This document shows positions 12,001 through 24,000 of a stretch of DNA of 64,000 bases, in pieces (position 1 is the first letter of the stretch; each line of letters opens with the position of its first letter). Under the pieces are notes generated by a model that did not search any database, was not told the origin of the DNA, and saw only the letters and a list, made by a program, of their open reading frames with translations. This DNA comes from Shinisaurus crocodilurus (Eukaryota; Chordata; Lepidosauria; Squamata; Shinisauridae). The DNA is taken from positions 129,822,274 to 129,886,273 of the forward strand of contig CM037877.1 of the NCBI GenBank assembly GCA_021292165.1, read 5' to 3'. The translations under genes and the position numbers were made by a program.

Positions 12001-15000
12001 ACAGGGGAGGGAGACATAAACTCGGGGTACCAATGGAAGAAGGCCTCTGTGCCACAACGGAGAGAACAGCTCCAGCGGTGCCCAATGATAGTCTACCACA
12101 AAACGGAGGGGAAAAGTCGGACTATAAAGCACATAGTCTTCAATGTCTCTATACTAATGCCCAGAGTATGGGCAACAAACAGGACGAATTTGAACTCTTG
12201 ATACATGAGGGCAAATACGACTTGATAGGGATAACTGAAACCTGGTGGGATGACTCCCATGGCTGGAATACAGCGATTGAAGGTTATAACTTGTTCAAAA
12301 GAAACAGGAGCAACAGAAAGGGAGGTGGAGTTGCGCTGTATGTTAAAGATACGTATCTCTGCACAGAGATACAGGAAGAGGAGCTTGGCAGCCCCATTGA
12401 GAGCATCTGGGTTAAAATAAAGGGGGCAAAGGATAAGACGAACATGGCAATTGGAGTCTACTACCGACCACCCAATCAAGGAGAAGACGAGGATGAAACT
12501 TTTGAAAAGCAAATTGCAAATGTTTCAAGGAGGCATGATGTGGTAGTAATGGGTGACTTCAATTTCCCTGATATCTGTTGGGAGACTTATTCAGCCAAAC
12601 ATGGCCCCTCCAAGAAATTCCTGAGTTGTGCTGCTGATAACTTCCTCCTACAGAAAGTGGAGGATTGGCTATCCTTGACCTGATTCTAACCAACAGAGAC
12701 GAGTTAGTGGATAAAGTGGCAGTTTCGGGAACTCTGGGGGAAAGTGACCATGTTATACTTGAGTTCTTGATTCTAAGGGGAGCAAAAGCTGAGTGTAGCC
12801 AAACACGTACCCTGGATTTTAGGAAAGCCAATTTTAACAAACTCAGAACAATGATAAGTAAGATCCCATGGCAAGCGACTCTAATGAGAAAAGGAGCCCA
12901 GGATGGGTGGGAGTTTTTAAAAAAGGAAATTTTAAAGGCACAATTGCAAACAATTCCCACAAGGAAAAAAGGCAGAGGGCAACAGAAGAAGCCAATGTGG
13001 CTTCACAATAAACTCAAAGATTACCTGAAAACAAAAAAGGACACGTATAGGAAGTGGAAGGAAGGACAGCCTACAAGGGAAGAGTACAGGCAGGTAGCAC
13101 AGAACTGCAGGAATAGTGTCAGGAAGGCTAAAGCTGAGAATGAGCTAAGGTTAGTGAGGGATGCTAAAAACAACAAGAAAGCTTTCTTCAGATACATGCA
13201 CAGTAAAAGACAGAGGAAAGAAATGGTGGTTCAACTACACAATGAGGATGGCAAATTGATAACAGAAGACAAAGAAAAGGCAGAAGTGTTCAATTCCTAC
13301 TTTGGCTCGGTGTTCTCCCAAAAGAGGGTCTATGACCCCCCTGGCAAACCTGAAGTGCAGACTGAAGGGGCAGGATTGCAGCTTGAGATTGATAGGCAAA
13401 TGGTCAAGGAGCACCTGATTACTCTGAATGAGTTTAAATCTCCAGGGCCTGATGAGCTGCATCCTGGAGTAATAAAGGAACTGGCAGAAGAACTTTCAGA
13501 ACCACTGTCTATTATCTTTGAGAAATCATGGAGGACAGGTGAAGTGCCGGATGACTGGAGGAGGGCAAATGTTGTCACACAGAGGAGGGCCAGGATCTCT
13601 TCTCGATCAACCCAGTTTGCAGGACACGGAATAATGGGCTCAAGTTACAGGAACCCAGATTCCACCTAAACATCAGGAAAAATTTCCTGACTGTCAGAGC
13701 AATAAGACAATGGAATCAACTACCTAGCGAGATGGTGGGCTCTCCCACTCTGGAGGCATTCAAGGTGCAGCTGGACAATCATCTGTCAGGGATGCTTTGA
13801 CCTGGATTCCTGCATTGAGCAGGGGGTTGGACTCGATGGCCTTGTGGGCCCCTTCCAACTCTACTTTTCTATGATTCTAAACCTTGCTGAATTCCAAGCC
13901 AAGCATAAGGCTGGTACCAGCACGTGGGTTATAGAGTAGAAAGAGATTGGGTTTGCATTGAAAGCATCCTCACTACATTTAGTACAAATATATCCTTTTC
14001 TCTCTTGGGGTGCTTCCACGCCAGGCTCTTATTAAGCAACCGCTCTGCCTCAAACACGGAGTTTTATGGTGGGGGAGGCGTGCCTCCAGACAACATCTTC
14101 TATTTGCAAACGTCCCTCTGTTTTCCCACTGCTTTTTCCATCTTTTTTCTTACCAAAAAAAAAAACCCCCAATAAGGAGCGGCCACAGCGCTGGACAGGA
14201 GGAGCCTCTCTCTGCTCAGCCTACTTGAGAGTAGGCCGAGCAGAGCACAGTTCAGCTTCGCTGTCTGGTGCCGCCGCTGAGCGGCTACAATGCTGGACAG
14301 GAGGAGATCAGAGCGGGACAATCCTGCTGCCGATCTTGGCAGAGGTGGCTTGCTCTCTGCTGAGATTGGCAGCAGCGCTGACAGCCCTCACCACGGCTCA
14401 CAAGGTCTACTCATGAATCGGGGTGAGGACTGTCAGCCGTCCCTGCTCCTCCCCTCCCCCCCTCACTGACCAGGGGGGTGGAGGGGGGAAACCTCGGTGC
14501 TCCTGTGGTGTCCAATGGAATACTGAAGGGGCAGGATTGCAGCTTGAGATTGATAGGCAAATAGTCAAGGAACACCTGATTACTTTGAACGCGTTTAAAT
14601 CTCCAGGGCCTGACAAACTGCATCCTAGAGTAATAAAGGAACTGGCAGAACCATTGTCTATTATCTTTGAGAAATCATGGAGGACAGGTGAAGTGCCAGA
14701 TGACTGGAGGAGGGCAAATGTTGTTCCTATCTTCATAAAGGGCAAGAAGGAGGAACTTGGGAACTATAGGCCAGTCAGTCTGACATCAATCCCCGGGAAG
14801 ATTTGGAGCAGATTATAAAGAAGTCAGTCTGCAAGCACCTTGAAAACAATGCAGTGATTACTAGAAGCCAACATGGATTTGTCAAGAACAAATCCTGCCA
14901 GACTAATCTGATCTCATTTTTTGATCGGGTAACCTCCTTTGTGGACTGTGGGAATGCAGTGGACATCATATATCTGGACTTCAGCAAAGCTTTCGACAAA

Positions 15001-18000
15001 GTGCCTCATGATATCCTGATTAGCTAAAAGTGGGCTAGATGGAACAACTATCAGGTGGATCCACAGTTGGCTATAGAATCGGACTCAAAGAGTGCTTATC
15101 AATGGTACCTTCTCAAACTGGGGAGAGGTAACGAGCGGGGTACCACAGGGCTCGGTCCTGGGCCCAGTGCTCTTCAACATTTTTATTAATGACTTGGATG
15201 AGGAGGTGCAGGGAATGCTTTTCTATGATTCTATGATTTCATTTATCAAACATACTGACTAGAGTGGATCCATTTCTTTTATGTATCAGATAGGTTGGCT
15301 TGTCTATCACAGCAGTTTCCCATCTTCTCATCTAATTGTGTCCCTCTGTGTGGACAGGTAGTCGTTAAAAGGGTTCTTTCCATGGGCATCCTGAGGGACT
15401 AGTACAGTGCCATGAGCCAGGTTTACAGAGTGAAAGCCTGGTCTCGGGATGACTGGCCACACTGGAACGTCATTGATCAGAACCAGTGGGCCACGAAAGG
15501 TTCCAGCCAAGAGCTGCTCTGCTGGTGGAGAAGTCCAGAACACAGTGGTTTGGTTGCTTTTCCCAGACACACCTGTGTCCACGTCCAGGAACTGGCCCTT
15601 GGTGTCTGCCATGGCCTGAAAACCATGCTGTAGAAGCAGCTGTGGTTGTAGTGCTGCAGGGCCATATCTTTCAAGAGCCAAGATTTGGACATGAGAGATA
15701 TCTAAGGCACTCACAGCCTTAGGAAAACCCAGCTCCCAGAAACCTTGGATGAGTCTTCTCTCATCACCCACCCTAATCATGTTGGAAAGGAATAGCTTGT
15801 TCAGCATACACACCATTTCATGGAAGATTGGACAAACTGTGGATTTCCCGACCCCAAAGGCGGTGCTGAGAGGGAAGTAGCTAATGTTGAAGGCCAGTTT
15901 GTAAAGGGTCCGTGCCAGTCCTTTCTTTATGGGTACAGCCCATAATCTCATCAGCAATTTGATTAAAGATTGCTCTGGACATCTGGAAAGTCCTCCTAAA
16001 AAGTGTATCGTCCCAATCTTCCAACTCAAGCATGGAAAGTCACATTGCCTTTCTTTGTGGTAGGACCACCTGTACATAGATGTGACCGGCTCTGCATCTG
16101 GCTGCTCACCTATGAGGATGGTGTCCACAATGGCCTGTGCACTTTCCACACATCAGCAGAGTGCGAGTAGAGAATAGTCCAGTGGCTATTGAGAAGTTCA
16201 TGTTCCTTCCTCAGGAATGTGGCAGCAGAATCAGAATTTGCAAGGCAGCACTGCTACATGGATTGAAAGAGGGCAGTACATGAATGAAACCTGCACTCCA
16301 TTTCTTCATTGAAGGGCTCACTTTCTGAAATGCATTGTCAGTGCTGCAGACAGGATGACTTTTCTCTCTCTGGGGTCACCCATCTTTCCCTTGCTGTGTA
16401 CTCTACTGGAGAATAGTGAGTGTGTTGACCCTAGGTAGGGTAGGGTAGGGTGTGGGGAAAGGAAGGATGGGATGGCCATCAGACATTTGGTGGGTTTGGT
16501 TTTGTGCCTGTGGGCATGCACTTGCAATCTGATCCCAAGCCTTCTCTCAGGCAGGTGGCTTCAAGGCCAGCCCTCGACACCTACCCTTTTGTGGGGAAGT
16601 TGGAAATGTGGGAGCAAACTGCATCCATCTGTCCCTGTTTGTTTGATTTTTTTAGTTACTTATAGTATGTAATGGGTTGGGTTCATTTATCTGAGGGTTG
16701 GAATTGAAGGTTTGGGGTTACTACTATGTAGCTTTTTTTGTTGCGGGGGAAACCTCCCTTCACTACATTCCCTGACACACCTCCATTCCATCTGGCAATT
16801 CCACCTTCCTCCTCCACCCCCTCGTTGTGCACACTCCTCCTCCTTGGATCACTGAACCTTCTCACGTGGAACATTTTATTCTCCAACTTATTTACACGCC
16901 ACGGCTATCCTCCATGTCCTCCCTGTGCCTTGAAAGCACGATGCCATTCTTCAGTAGGTAGCACCTTCTCCAAAGCACTTTTACTGCATTGTAGTGTAGG
17001 TTGGTTATGGGATTAGGGGGCAAGAATGCAGATTAATATGATATATTTCATCAGACTAGTACTTCTTTCCTTGCAATCATCACATTCCGAACCCCAGATG
17101 GAGAAAAGCTACACCTCCCATCCATTCTTTGGAGCCTATTCTGGGCATGACTTTAGCAGGGTAGGCCCAACACAGTCTTTGCATGCACTTGTATGAGAAC
17201 TGTCTGGTCTTCTGAATGTACCTACTTACCCACCCACTCCAGCACAATTGTACTGAGGGTCATGGAATGCTTTTTCTCATATCCACAAAGCCACACACCT
17301 TTTCCTCGTTTTGAAATCTCAGTGTTCTGCATACCATGATGCAAATCCTCCTCACCAGAGTTTTCGCCAATTCTCCATTTTGCTGATTCTACCCTAACAG
17401 GAGAATCTGACCCTTGTCCATTTCCCTATTCGGGTACCATGCTGACGACTTGGGAATGGCATTCTGGGACCAAGATTGTAATGATATGAGCCAAGATTGT
17501 AGGACCACCCCAGAACTGGATGAGACCTCAAGAGGAGGATCCTATTGCTGGCTCTAGTGTTTGCGGGGGGAGTTGGAGGATGCCGCTAGCCCTCTTGAGA
17601 CCACCACCCTGTTTGATGCCCCACTCAAGGAGGCTATGGTGTTGGAAAAACCAAAGTGCCTGCCCCTGACTGATTCCATCCTCCCACACCAGACCCACAC
17701 AGAAACAAAGGGAGTAGTGGGTCTAGACCAGGGCTCTCCAACCTTGGGTCCCCAGATGTTGCTGGCCTACAGCTCCCTGCATACCCAGCCAATGTGGCTA
17801 ATGGCAAGGGATTCTGGGAGCTGTAGTCCAGCAAAATCTGGGGACCCAAGGTTGGAGAGCCCTGGTCTAGACAGAAGCCCCTCCAATTACTGCAGAGTTG
17901 GTAATGCAGTACTTGTTTGGCAGCATATCAAATATCCCTGAGCCCTACTCATGAAGAGGACGCATGCTCTGGATCAGGGTCCTAATGACAAGTTCTTTAT

Positions 18001-21000
18001 CCTTGATCACAGGACCATTCCTGGTAGGGCAAGATTTGACCCGCATGGCAGGGCAGTCAGGAATGGGAGAAAAACAAGCCACAATTTAACAAACCACAAC
18101 CTGGCTTAGCGTTATGTGCATTAAGTGCAGAGTGAAACAGTCTGGGACAAAAATCCCAACTTCATCTGTATGCTGATGGCTGTGACTACCCAGGAAAGAA
18201 CTCTTGGGATCACAGCAGGAAGCTCAATGAAAATGTCAGCTCAGTGAGCTGTGACTGTGAAAAAGGTAATTCAGTATTTGCATTATAAGAGGAACTTGCA
18301 ATAAAATGTTGCAGTGTGGAGTGGTCCCTTTGTTCATGGCTGACTGGCTGGAAGCCTTCCCACTTCTAGGAAACCCATTCTGTTCCCCCATTCCTTGGTC
18401 ACTGGGCATGCTCAGTGGTCACTGGTTTATTTTGGGAGGTTCCCTCCAGCTTTCCCCCCCCCCCCTTGGGGCTTCCCTGAACCTGCTACTTTCCTCTTGT
18501 GCATGGGTGGTTCTGGCACTCAGAGAATTTGGATTGCTAATAGCATATTATGCTGGCTCAGCTTGTCTGAGCGTGGAAAGCTAAGCAGGGTCAGGCCTGG
18601 TTATTACTTGGATGGGAGACCCCTCCTCTAGTTTCCTGCATTGAGCAGGGGGTTGGACTCAGCCTTGTAGGCTCCTTCCAGCTCTATGATCTATGAAATC
18701 TATATGATCAACAGTACTGTCTCACAATGTACAAATTGTGTCTACCTTTCCCAACAGTGACCCAGTTCAACTCTGCTTAGTTTTACAAACATTAGCATCT
18801 ATCTGACAAGTGATGTCAATCTAATGACATGCCGTTTCTGGGGAAGTTGCAGGTGGAACAAGGAACATCGGGAAGAGCAAATTACAAGTCAGTTTGTTAG
18901 CTTAAATAATTCTCTTTCTGTACTTTGCGCAGGTCTTCCTCAGCACTCGCCGAGGGGCATGGGTACTGAATCGTGTTGGTGACAACGGCTATCCAGAAGA
19001 TGTGGTGCTTTCTACTCGGTATAATACGTTACTGAAGCGATGCCTCACCACATCCATGATAAATCAGTGGATAGAGAATGGATTAAATGCCAGATTCAAC
19101 CATTCTCATTATGGCTTGAAACCTAAACACAGGTACCACCCAGCAATATACTACTTTGGTTTATTTCATTTATTTATTCCAGTGTTCTCCAACCTTGGGT
19201 CCCCAGATGTTTTTGGCCTACAACTCCCAGCATGCCCCAGCCAGCTATACTGGCTGGGGCATGCTGGGAGTTGTAGGCCAAAAACATCTGGGAACCCATG
19301 GTTGGAGAGCACTGATTTATTCAGTACATTTATGTCCCACCTTTTCTCCAGCATGGACCTTAGCATAGCACACTAGAGTTCACAGGTGATCTCCTATCCA
19401 GATACTGACTGAACCCAAACCTGCTTAGCTTCAGCAGGTGGCTGCAGCATCATGTGCTCTCAGATCATGCCCTATGACCCAGGGCTGGCTGATTGGGACA
19501 GAATGATGAATTCCTGGGTGACAGCTTCCTCTTTGGCTTATATTGTTAAAGTCTCAAATTTTCAAGGTCTAACTACATGCTATATACAAACATATGTGTG
19601 ACTGAACCCTCATGGCCCTTCTTCCATCACCACCCCTGAAAAGCTGCTCCGGGAGACGGCAATTTGGAGAGCGAGTGGGGGTGCTTTAACCATTTCCCCA
19701 TCTACTGCTCCTCCTCTCCAAATTATCCCACCACCACCACCATGGAGCCCACTGGAGATTGGTTACATACATTTGAATGTAGCATGTAGTCGAACACTCA
19801 GCAACCAAGCTGGGCTGGGCCTTGAACTGTCTTACATCAGTCCCAACCCAGAGACAATAACCCTTTCTTGTCAATGTAAGCTGCTACTGGTTTGTACTTG
19901 GCATTGCTTCTATTAATGATGTTGTTGCTCCAAATGTGAATATCTTAGAGAGGCTTTACAATGATAAAAGGCAAACGTTACTGGGCCCAGCATAAATTTC
20001 AGTCTGAAAAGGCAGAAGATGAAAGGGAAAGTGGGATTCGTTATTATTTTATTAATGTTTCAAACTCTGTTAACACTCTAAATGCTAACAAAACTGATGA
20101 TGATTTGAATATTTCATTTCCTGATCATTTTTTATCTGAGTAAAGTAACTTTATCAGGTTGAATTTGCGTGCTACTTTCAGATTACAAATCCCAGCACTC
20201 AAGGGGCCTTTTCAAATGATTTTAACACTGCAAATGTGCACCATGCCAAATTCCTGGATGTTAGCAAGATTACTTTTTCCATATGGTAATGCTCTGCCGT
20301 TTCATGAAAACTTTGCTCTTTTTTTCCTAGTTATGCAGTGCTTTATGTTCCCCTTTTCCATCTCTTGAATATGAACCTCTCCTTTTAAAAAAGGTGCAAA
20401 CAGAACTAGGCTGTTCCCCTGAAGTGAAACCTATCCTGTTCACTGCATGATGTTGGAATATAGTGTTCCTGATGATCAAGGGTAGTGAGATTATAGCATG
20501 AAGGATGAAATAGGGCAGTGTCTCAGTTTGTTTAATCATGCAGAAAAGCCCAAACAAATTAAGAACTAAAGTATCTGGAACAAGCTGCTGTAAGTCACTG
20601 GAGTATTTCCCAGACCCAATAATGCTCTTCTCATGTTTCCCTTTGGGCCTAAGAGTGAACCACACACTGTTATACTCTTCCTGCAGGCATTCCCAGTGTC
20701 CCCTTAATACAGTTCTTGCAGTGTGCTATGCTAGCTTTAACCCCTGTCTGTTCAGTCCCTGTAGTCTTGCTGTTGGCAAAGTCACTGAGTTACCAGAGCC
20801 AGAATCTAAAGCAGGGGATATCCAACCTTGGGTCCCCAGATGTTGCTGGCCTACAGCTCCCAGCATACCTAGCCAGCATGGCTAATGGCAAGGGATTCTG
20901 GGAGCTGTAGTCCAGCAACATTTGGGGACCCAAGGTTGGAGAGCCCTGCAAAGAACCAATTCTGATTGCATCATCTTCATGTTGTTGTTGTTGTTGTTGT

Positions 21001-24000
21001 TATTTTACTTACTTACTTACTTACATTTTCAGGTTTTCAAACCAGCATCCAACCATCAACGATGAGCTCCCAAACTGCATCATTTCAGGGAGAGTGCTGG
21101 TGAAACCAAATATCCGCGAATTTACGGACACTGCTGCCATCTTTGAAGATGGCTCTAAGGAAGAGGATATAGATTTTGTTGTCTTTGCCACAGGATACAG
21201 TTTTTCTTTTCCCTTCCTCGGGAACTGTGTGAGGGTCATTGATAATCAGACCCCCCTATATAAATTTGTTTTCCCCCCTCATCTGGAGAAGCCCACACTG
21301 GCTATCATTGGTCTTGTCCAGCCACTGGGCGCCATCATGCCCATTGCAGAACTGCAGGGCCGCTGGGCTACACATGTATTTAAGGGTAAGCTCCTGTATG
21401 CTTCGCCTGGATGCTGCTGGTGATCTGTTAATTTTTTTCAATTCAGAATTAACATCATGAGCCATGATGACAAATGGGTATTGTGTTGACATTGCAGGTA
21501 TTTATTTCCTTTTACAGAGTGCCTCTTGTCTTCATTGACACTTTTCCATCTGCCTCCATCCTGGTCCTCCAAAGTATTGCCTCTTCACCTTTGCCTCTGT
21601 TTTCTAGGGCTTGCTAAACTACCATCAACATGTGAGATGATGTCTGAAATTACTATGAGCAAAGCATCCATGGCCAAACGGTATGTGGCAGGCATAACTT
21701 GAATGCTATTTCATCCCATTCTAGTTTATTACTAAATGATAATATGGGATAATATGGGCAGAATGAAAGTGTAAAATAAATGGCTTCTCAAGATTAAAAA
21801 AATGTAAAAATTAAAAGTGTTAACTGTACATCAGAATACAGCAGTCTGCGAAGGGGCCATGGTGGAGCAAAGAACTAGTTTTCCCTTGGCAACTACTGTA
21901 GTCTCATTGTAAATGAAAAATACATTTTTTTGTTGCTGGGGGTGCTTCTGGTCTCATCGCTGTCACTTTCAGCATCAGGAGCCTCATTTGCTGGCTCACC
22001 TTTAAGATCACTTAGACTGGTAGGTGCTAGAGGCAAGGCCATCTCAGTGGTAGGTCCCTACCTTATGAAACTCCCTCACAACGGATGTGCAGTTGGCTCT
22101 CAATTGTGGTGTTTCAAAAGGCTTTGAAAACCCATACTGGAACTCAATGGGACTTACTTTCAGGAAACTTTGTATAGGATTGCAGCTGTAATGCATGTGT
22201 TTTATTGGCCATGCTGCTTTTTATGTTTTGTTGCTTTGGCTGTGGAAATGTTTTTATAATGGTTGAATTCTGGTTTAATATATTGTTTTTTTGTGTGCAT
22301 TTCAATTTTAACCTTTTATTATAATTATTGTATCTTTATTTTTATATTTGTATTTTGTTTGCTGCCTTGGATGCACTTGGTTTGGAGAGATTGCTTATAA
22401 ATATTTAAATAAAGAAGCTAAAATGCACACCATTTCGGTGTTCCCTTGATCATGGTTTGTCTCAAGATGGCTGGAATCCCCTTGGCCATCATGAGCCTTG
22501 CCTCAGTGAGACCCCAGAGCTTTGGAGCCCCCCTTAAAAGCAACTAAGCAGGGGGCATAGTCTCAAGAATGCAAATATCCTTTATACTTAAGAAAATAAG
22601 AGCCCTGCTGGATCAGACCAAGGGTCCATCTCATCCAGCTCTGTTCACACAGTGGCCAACCAGCTGCCCATGGGATCCGACAAGCAGGACATGAGTGCAA
22701 GAGCACCCTCCCGCCCCTGTTCCCCAGCAACTGGTGTACATAGGCATACTGCCTGCCTCTGATACTTCTTTTGAGGAAGGATTTTCTTATTTCCTTTATG
22801 GTGGCTTAGCAGATACTGTGGCTGTTTTGCCCTCTTGTTCTGTTAATTTGAATCTTATTCAAACCACATGAAAATTAAACAGCAACAAAAATAGAGGCCC
22901 ACGGCTGCCACAGAGGCCTGTCTTGTGAGTGGTATCCCTGAAGAAGGGAAGCAAGGCCTGGCTTGGACCAGAGTCTGCCATTACCTTGCCCAGATCCCTC
23001 GGTGTCAGTGAAGGTAGCAGGAGTGCCTATTAGAAGTTAAGCTGCCACTATAGTAGGGAGCTAGGTATCATGCAGAATGGTACCTCCACTGCCACCCGCT
23101 ATGCCAGTGTTTTAAACCCTGTTGTGAGAGTCTACCTGGAGCAGCCCAGCCCAGGGTTTAGCCTCACTTCCCTCCCTCCGCAGCAGATTTACCGGTAGGT
23201 AGTTCAATCCAATGTGTGAAATTCAGTGCCCGACCTGACTCAAGGTGAGTGGTAGTGGCACCAGTAGCAATGCTACCATTTCCTTTAATCTTTTTCTTTG
23301 CCACTGATTATCAGAGAAGTGGGAATGTAAAAAAGAAAGAGATCCATGTTAATCAAAGGTTGGGGCAGCAATCTAAAATTGGCTGCGCATCAGCAGCCAG
23401 CATAAAACATCTGATCACACTTCAGGTGGAAGAGAATAGCAGAAAACTGGAGCAAGAGAAGGAGAAAGAGAAGCAGGAATGTAAAATATTTAAATGAGAC
23501 CCTTCTTAATGGTTGAGTTTAAAGCTAGGTATGGGCCGAGGATATGTTCAGGGTCATTGGTGTAAACCAGGGGCGCAGAACCTCTGGCCTGTGAGCCACA
23601 CCCACCCCAAGAGACGCCCTGATCCAGCCCACAGGGCCTCTGTGGGTTCTCCAGGGGGTGGGACTTAAAGCCGGAGCCCCACCCCCTGGAGGAATCTCTT
23701 CAGAGGGCATCCTCTGCTGTTATCTCAGACTGAAGATAACAGCAGGGATGCCCCTGTTGGTGCAGTGTGCATGCCAGCAGCGGAACCCCTGCCATTATCC
23801 CCCATCTGAGGTGGGAGATACCAGCAGGGCAGCAGGACTCACCTATGCCGGGTGCTCTCCTTGGCAAGGGCCAAGTCCCGCCACCCCGCATCCTCCCATC
23901 CCTGCTGTTCTCTCCAGAGATCGGTGGTAACAGTGGGGATGGGGGTGCAGGGTGGCCTGGCCCTGCTTCACCCAGTTCACCTCCTTCCCACAATGGGGGA

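Larger units (their letters stand above)
10745..13885 (+). mobile_element. CR1 LINE with 5' UTR and ORF1, internally deleted in ORF2
   Basis: A GC-rich 5' leader is followed by a zinc-finger/coiled-coil segment, an esterase-type ORF1, an APE endonuclease and the start of the RT. Near 13575 the sequence jumps from the RT N-terminal part (DWRRANVV) directly to the last ORF2 residues and the 3' UTR. The end has the CR1 signature TGGACTCGATGGCC and an ATTCTATG-type tail. Roughly 1.4 kb of RT sequence is missing compared with the copy at 61707-63855. Most CR1 copies are 5'-truncated, so keeping the leader and ORF1 while losing the middle is unusual. It lies in FMO5 intron 5, on the gene's strand. 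Confidence 0.85.

Noticed and set aside
16434..16450. Interstitial telomere-like repeat
   Set aside because: Units are GTAGG/TAGGG of five bases and only about three copies, not TTAGGG arrays.
18549..18705. 5S rRNA gene or pseudogene
   Set aside because: Only part of 5S is present, always joined to the same CR1-like tail in several loci, so it is a SINE.
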